Shown in pieces: positions 39,471 to 50,514 of a stretch of DNA of 64,000 nt. Position numbers and translations under genes: made by a program. Location of the stretch: the NCBI GenBank assembly GCA_905250115.1, contig CAJNOI010000033.1, positions 212,206 to 276,205 on the forward strand, read 5' to 3'. The notes under the pieces were generated by a model. The model did not search any database. It saw only the letters and a list, made by a program, of their open reading frames with translations, and was not told the origin of the DNA. Source of the stretch: Adineta steineri (Eukaryota > Rotifera > Eurotatoria > Adinetida > Adinetidae). Within the stretch, counting starts at the first letter, position 1. Every line of letters starts with the position of its first letter.

Positions 39471-40348
39471 GCTTCATGCTCTTTTTAGTATGTTTATAAC
39501 CATTAACAATAGACATGGGTAATGTTTTATTACGATGTATATATACATATACGATGAAGGCCAAATCAATTGATCTCTTTTTTTTTTACTGTTTGATATA
39601 TTATGCATAATAAGACATTATGAACAATACACTATTTATCATAATGTATTCATCGTGAATGATAAACGAATTTTTTCTAGGTAAATACCAAGTATTTTTT
39701 ACAATTAAACTGTGAATGAAGTTGATTGGTACTTATTCAATATATATTAATATCTTAATATTTAATATATAGATTCAATCTTAGATGGATATTTATACTG
39801 ACTAATGATGATAAATGAAAAAGAAAAAAGTTACTTATGAATACTTTAGTACATATCAAGTGAATAAATGATATCATTAGTCTTCAAGGTTATCACCTAT
39901 TTACTTCTTTTCATAACGTGAAAGTCTATAAAAATAAAAATTGAGATACGGTCTGGTTTAATCTTAATTTTTGTTTGTTAATATTATATTCAAAAATAAA
40001 CAAAACAATCATGAACAACATCAAAAGAGTATATAATAAGTTCCTATACTGTCCTTGAAAATAACACACCTATATGATATCTATTCGATTGAAAAACAAC
40101 TATTACATGATATACTTAATTATATTCCATGTATAGTATAAAATAGATATCCAATTTTAATTTCTGATTTATTATAAATTCCATTTATATAAATATCAAA
40201 GAATCAGTAGATATTATTGAACCTTCATCTATTCAAGGATAATTTTGAAAGATATTTCTCTTATGCGTAAATAATGCTCACTATATATCCAGAAAGCATT
40301 GATAACCTACTATTTTACAAGTAACGCTCGTCTAAGGACTCGCTTATC

Positions 40349-40685
40349 TCTTTCTCGTAGAAATGGTATTCTATAATGCTACGAGACCTTTTGCTTATAT
40401 AACTTGCAAACACTAACATCAGATTCGTGTTCCCCGATCTCAAAAGCTATTTCGTTAAATTTTATATGAAAAATTGTTTTTTTGTAAAGAAATGGTCCTT
40501 TATCTGAAAAAAATTTTCTTTAAAGAATTTTGAAAAACTAACATCAGATTCGAAGTCCCTATATCGAAATACCTCTAGAAATGTTTTTTTCTGAAAAATC
40601 AGTTTTCGATGTTCTTTGACCCTGCGGACAGACAAGCAAGCAAGCAAACAATTTATTTCTGCTGGACTCTTCTCTACGAGAAAGA
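40349..40685. repeat. Possible 337-bp element with 12-bp inverted ends
   Basis: TCTTTCTCGTAG at 40349-40360 is exactly inverted at 40674-40685. Inside are two imperfect copies of a segment starting ACTAACATCAGATTCG (near 40415 and 40538) and an (AAGC)n run near 40635. No target duplication was found, so transposon status is uncertain. Confidence 0.4.
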
Positions 40686-42501
40686 AAACATCAAAATCAT
40701 GTATTAATATGACAAACACCGAGGATGTAATATTATAAATAATTATATGTTTAACACTAATTTGTACATACAACAGTTTAAAATAAGCATATTATTTTAT
40801 TTGTTGAATATCTATCTTTATCACAATTAAATATTTGAAACTGTCTTAATTAAACTAATCAGATGATTATTTCGAAACTATTACTTTTCGTTAAAATATG
40901 TAGTAGATAATATTTATTTCAAGAATAAGAACTATACAAATAGAAGTTATATTTTTACTAAATGACTTATGAATAATACAAGTTAAAGAGTAGTAACAAG
41001 ATAGATATTTATTCTGTATGAATTTTTTCATCGAAAACAAAAAGATTTGTCTCCTCGATTTGTACATTAAACATTCATAATAACATATTTTATTATAGAA
41101 ATTATCTATAAACCATTTCTTTACAATCATCCATTAAATAGTATTATTATTAAAGAGATATTAGAAGTTATAATGTCGATAAACAGAAAACAACTAGAAC
41201 ATAGTTATCCTTTTATTGTTTTATTATATGTTAAAGTTCAGCTGAAATATTCTTATGAATTAGTTTCTTGACTTAAAAATATAGAAGACTAGATACATCG
41301 GAAGTAACAAAAGTTCTATTTACTTACCAGAATCTTTATATCATCAGCATAAAGTGGTCGCATGAAATATTTACGATTGATATTGAGTATAGCTTTTAAA
41401 TTAATGATCATCATTTTTGTTTGTAATAAAACAATAAGAAATAATCGAAATTGATCTGTTCATCTTTCAATAAGAGAAATGATGAAAAATTGTGTTGATG
41501 ATAGAATACGAATCTTCATAGCTAAAATATTTAACTGATCGACTTGTTGGTGTATGCTTACAATTAAATATGTAACTGTCTACTATCCAATACTTTTTAT
41601 TCAAAGAATCATGACATTTTCTCTTTTTATTTTTGTAAAGATGCATCTTCGCAATAAACACAATCATACTTCGCATCGATATAAATAAACGGTTAAGCTT
41701 TTGGTTTTGTAAGGATTATATTTCATATATCTAAACCTATTATATAATATTATAATCACAAATTTCAAAGAGTGTAAACATGTTAACAATAGATAAATCT
41801 ATGCGATCGGTCATATTTATACCTTTTTATTATCATTACACGTGAGTAATAACACTTATTTTTTTTTACTTATATTGATTGCATTTTCTTCTCACGAATA
41901 TTTCTGTGTCGTTTTGCTGATTGGGTGTGTAATGATCGATGGACCGTTGCTTAAATAAGTAAAAGAAAAAAACATGACAAAAAGAAACGAACAGAAAATA
42001 ATGTCTATACTGTTACCAGTCATACTATATTGCGTATTTAAATATTTTGAAAGAAACTCTAATCGTCATTGTTGCTTGATTTTTTTAAATGAAAATCGAA
42101 TTATTATTAGATAAAGAGAAAAAACTGAAATACTGCGTATTGCTGCTTGATTTTTACTTTATACAGATGATAATACTGTATCTATTTGTTAATCGTATAA
42201 CATGAAATACACTGATAACGATTTTTTATTTAGTAAAAAATCAGTAATGTAGTTCAGGGCTGTGCAGAAGATCTTTATAAAACTCTATTATGAACAACTC
42301 CAGTTTTTCTATGACTTTATCGTAATTACTGATCGAATAATGAATTTTTGTAGAATACAGAACTAATAATATAAAGTTTTTCGGATGTGAATTGCTACAA
42401 TGCTTTTAGTTTAAAACGATTTATTGATTGAAGATGACGACATCTATGTTGAAATAGAATATAATTTCTAGAAGAACAACAAAGAGGTATTTCTATCTTA
42501 A

Positions 42502-43529
42502 CTCTTAAGAGCCGGAAGGCCTTATCGATGGAAATTGAACAGAATTTTTGTAAAAATAAAAGGTCTAGTACTTCAATAAGAATAATTGATAGTAAAAAAA
42601 AAATTTTTTTTTTCTTATGGAGATATAAAATGTCCCTTGAAAGGGACATTCGGTCTTGACGGTCCAAAGTGTTTTACACGTATTGATATTTTTGAAAGTT
42701 GTTTTTTCCACAAAATACTTTTATTTTTTCATTTCTCGATACACAAACAGTCAAATAAAGCAATATTTTACAGCTTTGCAGTATTTACGAATTTTCCTAT
42801 TCATTAGAATGCTGGTCCGTGGGTGTATTTAAGGGTCATAGGGTCAATATTAGACGCGCGAAGATGATCACCCTCTATTTGAGCGAGTGGATTTAATTCG
42901 TGGACGAAGTGGCTGCTAAATTATTGAGAAAAATGGAAGAAGGAGAATTGAGCAAGATTTAGAGTGAAAACTGGATTGATATCTCTACCGTAAAGGATAT
43001 AGAGGTTAGAAAAAATCAAATATTTTCGACGATTATAGAGAAAAGATACATTATCCTTTGATTTTTCGTTCCTAGCAGGCCTTATTGAGGGCGAAAATCA
43101 TCAAAAAATCGATCGAATAATAATTTAGAAATATTTTCACTGTTAAAATAGTATGACCGAATGTCCCTCTCAAGGGACATTCTCTTGATGCCATCGTAAT
43201 ACATCAATAGATCAATCAAAACATCATTGAATGATTTCATATGATAGAGTAATGACGTATCATGAGATACCACTTGAAAAAATAGATTTCGTTCTAAAAT
43301 TCATCAATACAGAAACGTTTCAAAACAGAAAATTGATTTATAAAAAAAATCGATCTTAAAAAAAACATTTTTTCCTCTTACAAATATCTAAAATTATTTT
43401 TTCTCCTTTTTTACAATCTACTAAATCATATGAATCGAAGAAAATAAAAAAATATTGTTCGTGCATTATATTGCATACTTTATTCGAATTTTACGATGTC
43501 CCTTGAAAGGGACATACGGCTCTAAAGGG
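42502..43529. mobile_element. PiggyBac-like TTAA element, non-autonomous
   Basis: The 1028-bp insertion lies between two TTAA tetranucleotides (42498-42501 and 43530-43533). Its ends are imperfect inverted repeats (left CTCTTAAGAGCCGG, right reads CGGCTCTAAAGGG). Three copies of a TGTCCCTT-AAGGGACA palindrome occur at about 42630, 43162 and 43498, the outer two subterminal. Copy 2 of the duplication has a single TTAA at 50071-50074 with the flanks directly joined, i.e. the empty site. No transposase frame was found. Confidence 0.85.
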
Positions 43530-43637
43530 TTAACAACTTATTTTATGTCTACCTGCATTGCATGGTATAAATTGTTGATTTTAATAACTTCGAATTTTTT
43601 CTTTACTCATATATACGTATAAAAATTTTACTGATAC

Positions 43638-43711
43638 ATGGCTACGGCAACATTAACGCAATCTGAACCTAAGTCACTCATTCGTCCAACACATTAGTCA
43701 AAAGAAGTTGA
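43638..43711 (+). pseudogene. Truncated MEIG1 exon 1 copy with nonsense mutation
   Basis: Seventy-four bases from an ATG match MEIG1 exon 1 (50179-50252) almost perfectly, together with more than 100 bp of upstream sequence. Codon 20, TGG in the intact gene, is TAG here. Homology stops at 43711, in the middle of the exon, where copy 1 of the tandem duplication ends. No downstream exon is present. It is a dead by-product of the duplication breakpoint; the promoter region was copied too, so transcription is possible. Confidence 0.9.
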
Positions 43712-45913
43712 CTTCGCAGGTCCCTAGAAGCGGGTCAAAATGACCAAAAACCGGATTACATAATATGTTCATGATCCTTTAGTAAAATTCATAGTTGAAT
43801 GAAAGCTGTTTATACTCAATATGCTAGGATTAATTATCACATCTTCTGTGGTAAGAACTGCATCTTTCTTTGATCATAATATTTGATATCGAATTTGAAT
43901 GCCTATCTTTTATAAAGTAATAATCCAAAACATATTCTGTCATTAGTCACTATTGATTTCATCATGTTGTATTTTATTGTTAAATAGCCTTTGAAATGTG
44001 AAAATAATTGTTTCGTCCTTATGTTATAAATAGTTACTCATTTTGTCATATAAATCTTGAATAATGCAGATTGCAGGTTTTTTTTCTATTTTCTTCATAA
44101 AGATATTTATAAATACTGAGACATAATATATTTTGATGTCGAGTATATTTAATCTTTATTTCTTTATGATTGATTAGTATACTTATTGCCTATTCGTCAT
44201 TATAAATAAACATTTTGTTTTTTTAAAAATTCGTAAACAGGTTATTTTTTAATATAATTATTTAGTTAGAAAAATTAGATGATTTGTTAATCAGCTTGAA
44301 TTGTATACGTTTATATAAGTTATCATTACATCTCGGTAATTATATATGACATAAAAATTAATCTTGATAAGAATATTCAGCTAAATGATGTATATATACA
44401 TTTTATTTTTCTTCGTATTAAGAATGAATATAAATCAAACTATTCAAACAGGAGAAGAATCAGATGTATGTGGATATTTATTGAGTAATTGCTCCAAAAA
44501 AAACACTATATATGATAGTTTTATGACACACCATGCACAAGTAAAACATGTAAATATCATTCTTTTTAAGCGCTCTTTTCCTCTAATAACTTCACTTTGA
44601 TTTTTTTTCATATCTCAATTTCATTATTTAATCATAGAACAAAGTGAAATGATATTATTGTAGATATTGAATTCTGAAACTATAATGTGAAGAAATATTT
44701 TTCTATATTTATTTCTAGGGATAAGGATTTTGGTTTTTACTATACACACCAATAAGTCCAACATTCGAACCCTATTAATCTTATTATTGTATGATTTCAT
44801 TTAATCGAGTGACTATCAAATGTCGTTTATCAGATATCCTACTGACAGAGATATCAAGATTCTATAGGATTTTTCGAATTTCATACATAGAGAAATTTTT
44901 TAATGTCTATTTTAGAAAGTAAAGATTAGGTAATATTCTCACATATCAATCTTTTGAACAAAGAATCTCATTGAAAGAAATATCTAGCAATTGAATATTC
45001 AAGGACGAGTCATAGAGGAAGCGAATATATGTAAATTGAATGAGATGAATGAAAACATGATATCTTCATTTGAAATATTCTTCATACGCAATTTGAATTA
45101 TATAATGGATTTTTCATTGAAAAATAATTAGTCGCTTGAAGTACAAAGGTAAAAGAAAAGTAAAGACAATAAAACAAATTTCTTCTCCTACATATTATTG
45201 AAAATATAAGAATGTGCGTATATATATTTATACAACGTCATTTTCTTTGTCAATATCTACCTGTATAACTTAAAGTATACATCATTAGCGTCCATGAATA
45301 CACGTAAAAAACAAATTACCTTAATTGCACCTGTCACCAAAACAAAATGAATCATGGATGTCAGCAAGATAGTAGACGCAGTGATTTCAATACTCTCTTA
45401 TTTAACTTCTCGAACTCTTTATACTTTGACAGATAACAATCATAAAACTTAATCTATGTATAACATCATAGATTACAAAAGAGTATTATTTTGTTTTGAA
45501 ATAAACTATTGTGTCCATGAAACAGTGACAGTACTCAAACATGAAAATATGAAATACTTGAAATTTTTTGTCAACAGATTGTTCATATAAACAAAATAAC
45601 CAATAATATTTATAGTTGTTAATCAAATGCGTAAAATAAGTCCTTTACTTTCATATTAGTCAAAGTATGAAAGAATATTGATGCTTTAGTTTAGACAGTG
45701 CTTATGTCGAATATCTAATTTCAATTAATACAATGATTTACTAAATACCAACACCGAGATAAATAATTTATTTATGAAAAAATAAAAACAAAAAAAAATA
45801 GTTTGAAACGAAATAAATATTTTTGATTATTGATTAAAATATATAAGATTAATATGAAAAAAAGATTAAGAAAAGAAGAAAATAAATGTATTTTAAATGT
45901 TGTTTGGATAATA

Positions 45914-47675
45914 TTAACCAGCAACTGTTACAGTAGTAGTAGTTGTAGTAGTAGTTGTTGTAGTAGTTGTTGTAGTAGTCGTTGTTGTAGTAGTAGTTGC
46001 AGTAGTAGTAGTTGTAGTNNNNNNNNNNGTAGTTGTTGCAGTAGTAGTTGTTGCAGTAGTAGTTGTTGCAGTAGTCTTAGTTGAAGTAGTACTAGTTGCA
46101 GCAGTAGTAGTCGAAGTAGTTACAGCCCCTGCCATTGGAGTGGTTGTAGTAGTTACAGCCCCTGCCATTGGAGTAGTTGTCGAAACGGCTAAAATAATAA
46201 AGATTATGTAATGTATACATAAAATGTTTATCTTACTGCTAACTGGAGCTACAGAACCACTAGCTGCAACTGGAGCCGAAACACCACCAACGGAAATTGT
46301 GACTGAGATTGTGACTGGGGTAGACTGTATGTTTGCAGTGAATTTAGGATCACCACATGATGGACATAAGCTTAGAAGAAAATGGAAGGCAAGAATGAGA
46401 CGATGTAAGCCACGACGTTCACGCGTAATACTACTTTAATAAATTAAATTAAATTCTACATTTGATATTTTATTATTTTGTTGAATACTTACAAACCACG
46501 TCGTCTACGTCTTTTGCTGTCTGTAACTGTTGCACTATCAACAACAACCGCACCGTCTGCTAAACCCATACTTTGTGCAACCTATAAAAGTAGATGAATT
46601 TTTAGTGAGATTTTCGATTTTTATATATTCAGATATATATTTACTGAGGTACCAAGCGGACCTAACGATGCAGCATCTACGGGGCCGGCAGGTAAGTTTG
46701 CAGGAGCTGTAAAACTCAATGCATAACTTGAAACTAAACAGAAAAAATACGGTTGAGAAAAATAAAAGATTTGATAATAGATAATATCTTTACCTGAAGA
46801 TCCACTGCTTGCAGTTGCAGCAGTTGAAGTTGATGGATTATTAGTACCTAAAACAATAAGTTCTATATCCTTTATACATTTTATGCTCTACTCACTTGTC
46901 AAAACCAATGTAGAAGTAAATGTAGTTGTATACTGTGCACCATTGATGAAAATAACAACTGTAACTGGAAAAGATGGGATGCTTTGAAGATATCCCATGT
47001 TTCCACATTTGTCACATTTTTGTTTATTAAAATGGAATACAATATATAGTTGTGTAGTACCAGCACGACGATCACGGAAAATTTCGCTTTAAAAAATTAA
47101 ATTAAATTATACATTCGGCATATTATTATTCGATTGAATACTTACAATCCTTCTCGTTTACGTTTACCACCTGTTGCAACTGTACCACTTTCACTTACAA
47201 ATGAACCAGATTGTAGATTTAAAGCATTGTTCATCTACAATAGTATATGGATTTATAATAAAATCTTCAATTTTCTTATATTCAAATATATATTTACTGC
47301 ACTATTAATATTTGATAGTGATTGAGAATTCAATGTACCTTCAGGTAATGCTGTCCCAGGTTTCATAATCATAGTATAACGTGGAGTGCTTGAGCCTTAA
47401 TACACAAAAATATGATGAAACAGTTTTAGAATAAATGATATGTTTACTTGAACTGCCACCACTTCTTTTTGATAGATACACAGGTATCAATGCAAGAACA
47501 ATCGTTCCAGCAATCAGAAAAATAATAAATCCAAGGCAACATATAGCCAAAATTGGACCACTGGCAAAGAAGCCAGTTCTATTTAATAAAACAAAGAATT
47601 GATATAGACAATACGAAAGAATCAAATTTTATTTACTTACTCACGATTACCGACAGCTGGTAGAGGCACATACAT
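45914..47675 (-). CDS. Single-pass membrane protein with two tandem modules, paralogue B (unknown family)
   Basis: Ten minus-strand exons (47675-47641, 47578-47448, 47395-47298, 47234-47146, 47086-46896, 46847-46794, 46733-46645, 46581-46493, 46433-46237, 46188-45914) give about 415 residues. The N-terminus (MYVPLPAVGNRE) and single hydrophobic segment match paralogue A. Two full modules follow. Each has a 'LP.G' entry, an 89-nt exon ending in a basic cluster plus Gly-Phe (GGKRKREGF; SKRRRRRGF), then R(D/E)RR, a FHF...CxxCG segment and a beta-rich TV-I-V end. The Gly/Ser linker of A is reduced to a 54-nt exon here. The C-terminus is instead a long poly-Thr stretch (about 70 residues) interrupted by a 10-N gap, so its true length is unknown; such tails are often O-glycosylated. 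Function is unknown; extracellular or cell-surface role is inference. Confidence 0.8.
46019..46028. other. 10-N gap in the poly-Thr repeat
   Basis: Ten N interrupt the (ACT/ACA)n tract coding the poly-Thr tail of paralogue B. The repeat length was probably not resolved by the assembly. Confidence 0.95.
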
Positions 47676-50178
47676 ATTTGTAACTGTCGAATATTAATAC
47701 TAAAATCAAATGAAATTAGATGCGCAATGATAGACGAAAATCGGAGCTTTATATAGGGTATGGTCGCATTATTTTTTATTGTTTGGCGTAGGCACAAATA
47801 TTTATCTTATTGTTTTTAACTAGGAAGCCTAGAATAAATTAGTCTTATTCATCGAATTTTTTTTCTCTAGCTTCTTTACCATATGATATTTTTTTTATCA
47901 TCGATTCGCATCATTGCTCCTATATTTTATTTTATTAAATACGTCTAGAAACACAATACATCAAAATATTAAGAGAATATGACATATTAATGCGAACTAT
48001 TCCGACGAACAATAAAAAAAGTGAATATTGATATATCACATGTCAACGTCTATCGATTGGTCATGTTTATGTATACAGTAGTCAATAATTAGAAATAATG
48101 TTTAACAAGATAAACAACTTTTCAAATTAATTTATGTAACTTTTATATATTGCTTGTATAATAGAAATTATTTCTGAAATATATATAAATCTTTTCAAAT
48201 TTTACTATTGATTAAGAATATCATACTTATTGTTACTGTTACTTGTATTTATTGAGAGCTAGACAATATACCTTTGCCAAGGAGAGATGTTTTAATTATA
48301 TCAAATCAGAAAAGAATTCTTTTTTCTTATAAACACACTATCTTCATTAGAACACATCACTAAAAAAATAGACAAACAATACCGAAGAGAACTAATTCAC
48401 TCATGTCACCATTCATAAGCAGAAATTTGAGGAAATTTATAGAGAAATGAATATTCAAGTATATATAGAGTGATCCAAAAGTTTTGGTGCTTCATAGAAG
48501 AATATCATTTTCTCTCTTATGGCAAATAATGAAAAGCTTAAAATTGAACAGATAATCAATCAATATTAGATGAATGTCATTTTAAATTTTAACAACTTTA
48601 GCTCAGGTTATACTGAAGATTCTTTTCGCAGGGCGTAATAAAGTAAATGATAGAAGGGGGAAAAGCTGATTTAAATCAGTCAAAAATCAAATTTTAATTA
48701 ATTTTAATCAAATTAATCACTCTTAAATCACGATAATTATATGAAAACATCAGCTTTTATGATTTAAACTAATTTTGTGGAACTCACATAAATTTTCGAG
48801 GAAAATCGTGAGTGTAAGTTTTAAATTCAAGTTTTCCAGCTCCCCTCCCCTCCCCCACCCCCTCCCAAATTCAATAAAAATACGCAAAAATCATTAAAAA
48901 TAGCTATAAATTGCGGGATTTTCTTTAAAAAATAAGCAAAAATAGTTAAAAATAGTCATAATTTACTGCAAATTTAATAAAAATTGTCAAAAATAGCTAT
49001 AAATTAATTAAATTTGAGCAAAAAAAAAAGACAAAGCACTGAAATATGATCAGATATTTTGATGTGAACATACGTGAGTTCCACATTTTTAGCCCCAACG
49101 GGGCTGCGCTGATAAGCTTTTTTTTATATGATTTAACGTGGTTTAAGAATGATTAAAGTGTTTAAAAATGATCAAAGGTGATTAAAGTGATTAATTTGAT
49201 TAAAATTTGATTTTTGATTGATTTAAATCATCCGAAAATCAAAATTAAATCATTTAAAATCACAAAAATCAGCTTAACTCAGTTTAAATCACAAAAATCA
49301 GCTTAACTCAATTTAAATCACCTTTAATCATTTTTAATCACTAAATCACATTTTGCTTTTTCCCTCTTGGTAGGTAATGTTTATACTATTACCAATCATA
49401 CCATATTGTCTATTTAAATATTTCGAAAAAAACCTTAATAATCATTATCGTATGATTATCAAAAACAAAAGATTGTTAATTCTTATAAATAAAAATCGAA
49501 TAAATATAACTACTAGTAAATAAGAACTTGCAAATTTTTGTAATAATATCATTATCACTAATGAGACATTTATTCTAATTCATAAAATGTCGCTTTGCTC
49601 TTTTATTTCGATTTGCGCCTATCGATCGTGGGAAAAAATGGAAATACTGTTTCTGAAATATCTAGTAGTACAACAGATATTTAATGGAAGAAAATGTATA
49701 TTATTACTGCTTCATTTTTATTTTACTTTATAGTGATACGGATGACAATACTATACCTATATATTAAACATATAACATGAAATACACTGATAACGATTTT
49801 TTAATTAATAGAAATTCAGTAATGTATTTCAGAGCTGTGCAGAAGATCTTTATAAACTCTATGATGAACAACTCCAGTTTTTCTATGACTTTATCGTAAT
49901 TACTAATCGAATAATGAATTTTTGTAGAATACAGAACTAACAATATAAAGTTTTTGGATGTGAATTGCTACAATGTTTTTAGCTTAAAACGATTTATTGA
50001 TTGAAGATGACGACATCTATGTTGAAATAGAATATAATTTCTAGAAGAACAACAAAGAGGTATTTCTATCTTAACAACTTATTTTATGTCTACCTGAATT
50101 GCACGGTATAAATTGTTGATTTTAATAACTTCGAATTTTTTCTTTACTCATATAAACGTATAAAATTTTTACTGATAC
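47676..50178. other. Intergenic between paralogue B and MEIG1
   Basis: No gene is seen. The first kilobase matches the upstream region of paralogue A, including a short promoter-proximal segment just before the start codons. A mariner-end-like sequence (AGTGATCCAAAAGTTTTGG) lies near 48477 without a partner. The 0.7-kb element at 48653-49369 and the MEIG1 promoter block follow. Confidence 0.5.
48653..49369. mobile_element. 0.7-kb element with AAGRGGGAAAAAGC ends
   Basis: The left end reads AAGGGGGAAAAAGC and the right end GCTTTTTCCCTCTT, inverted with respect to each other. The body is full of TTTTAATCA/TGATTAAA repeats in both orientations. The ends match the 103-bp MITE at 39368-39470, so the two belong to one family. 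No convincing target duplication and no coding frame are seen. A C-rich tract (48841-48867) lies inside. Confidence 0.6.
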
Positions 50179-50514
50179 ATGGCTACGGCAACATTAACGC
50201 AATCTGAACCTAAGTCACTCATTCGCCCAACACATTGGTCAAAAGAAGTTGAAAATGCTTATCGTTTTCAATTAGCCGGTTATCGAGATGAAATGGAATA
50301 TAAACGAGTTCGACAAGTGGTCGCGGTATATAACTCTTTTTTTAATTTCTTTCCTTTAAAATTTTATTGTTTTATAATATAGATTGATACATGGCCAGAT
50401 AGTGGTTTTGTTAAAAAATTACAACGACGAAAAGATGGATTTTTTTATTATTTTGATAAACTTCGTGAATGTCCGGATAAAGAAGTACATAAATGTAAAA
50501 TATATTCATATTAA
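50179..50514 (+). CDS. MEIG1: MEIG1, meiosis/spermiogenesis-expressed protein
   Basis: Two exons (50179-50325 and 50383-50514) encode 92 residues; vertebrate MEIG1 has 88. The family's wording is plain: [20 protein letters not shown], then [15 protein letters not shown] and the end [23 protein letters not shown]. In mammals MEIG1 binds PACRG on the manchette and is needed for sperm flagellum building; in invertebrates it is linked to cilia and sperm. The start is the first ATG and is shared with the broken copy at 43638. It reads in the same direction as the two genes downstream. Confidence 0.95.

Larger units (their letters stand above)
35641..42501. other. Gene-free stretch
   Basis: No supported gene in about 6.9 kb. 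The part to about 36.77 kb is the upstream region of paralogue A and is conserved in copy 2. The section 36.77-42.0 kb has no counterpart in copy 2; it contains AT-rich near-palindromic sequence (36.96-37.25 kb), a 103-bp MITE (39368-39470) and a possible 337-bp element (40349-40685). From 42.0 kb homology with 49.38 kb onward resumes. Confidence 0.5.
30842..43711. repeat. Tandem segmental duplication, copy 1
   Basis: From AGTAAAATTCATAG at about 30842, long stretches match copy 2 (43780-50252) in the same order and orientation. The shared parts are 30.84-36.77 kb (with 43.78-48.65 kb) and 42.0-43.71 kb (with 49.38-50.25 kb). Copy 1 carries extra material: a mariner-like element (32803-33711), about 5.2 kb at 36.77-42.0 kb, and a TTAA-flanked element (42502-43529). 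It ends inside a copy of MEIG1 exon 1, 74 nt after the ATG. The intervening 68 bp before copy 2 starts are filler not found elsewhere in the window. Confidence 0.85.
43780..50252. repeat. Tandem segmental duplication, copy 2
   Basis: This is the right-hand copy of the unit described for 30842-43711. It contains paralogue B of the membrane-protein gene and ends in the intact MEIG1 exon 1. It lacks the mariner-like and TTAA insertions and the 5.2-kb section of copy 1, but has a 0.7-kb element at 48653-49369 between the two shared blocks. Confidence 0.85.

Noticed and set aside
40462-40773. 103-codon minus-strand open frame
   Set aside because: Lies across the 337-bp repeat with inverted ends, has no recognisable domain and no conserved copy in the second duplication unit.
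44755-44775. ATTCGAACCC, resembling a tRNA B-box on the minus strand
   Set aside because: No A-box at the right distance and the surrounding bases do not fold into a cloverleaf; no tRNA was found in the window.
48475-48505. Second mariner-like element near 48.48 kb
   Set aside because: Only one end-like sequence (CCAAAAGTTTTGG) is visible; no inverted partner or TA-bounded unit could be found.
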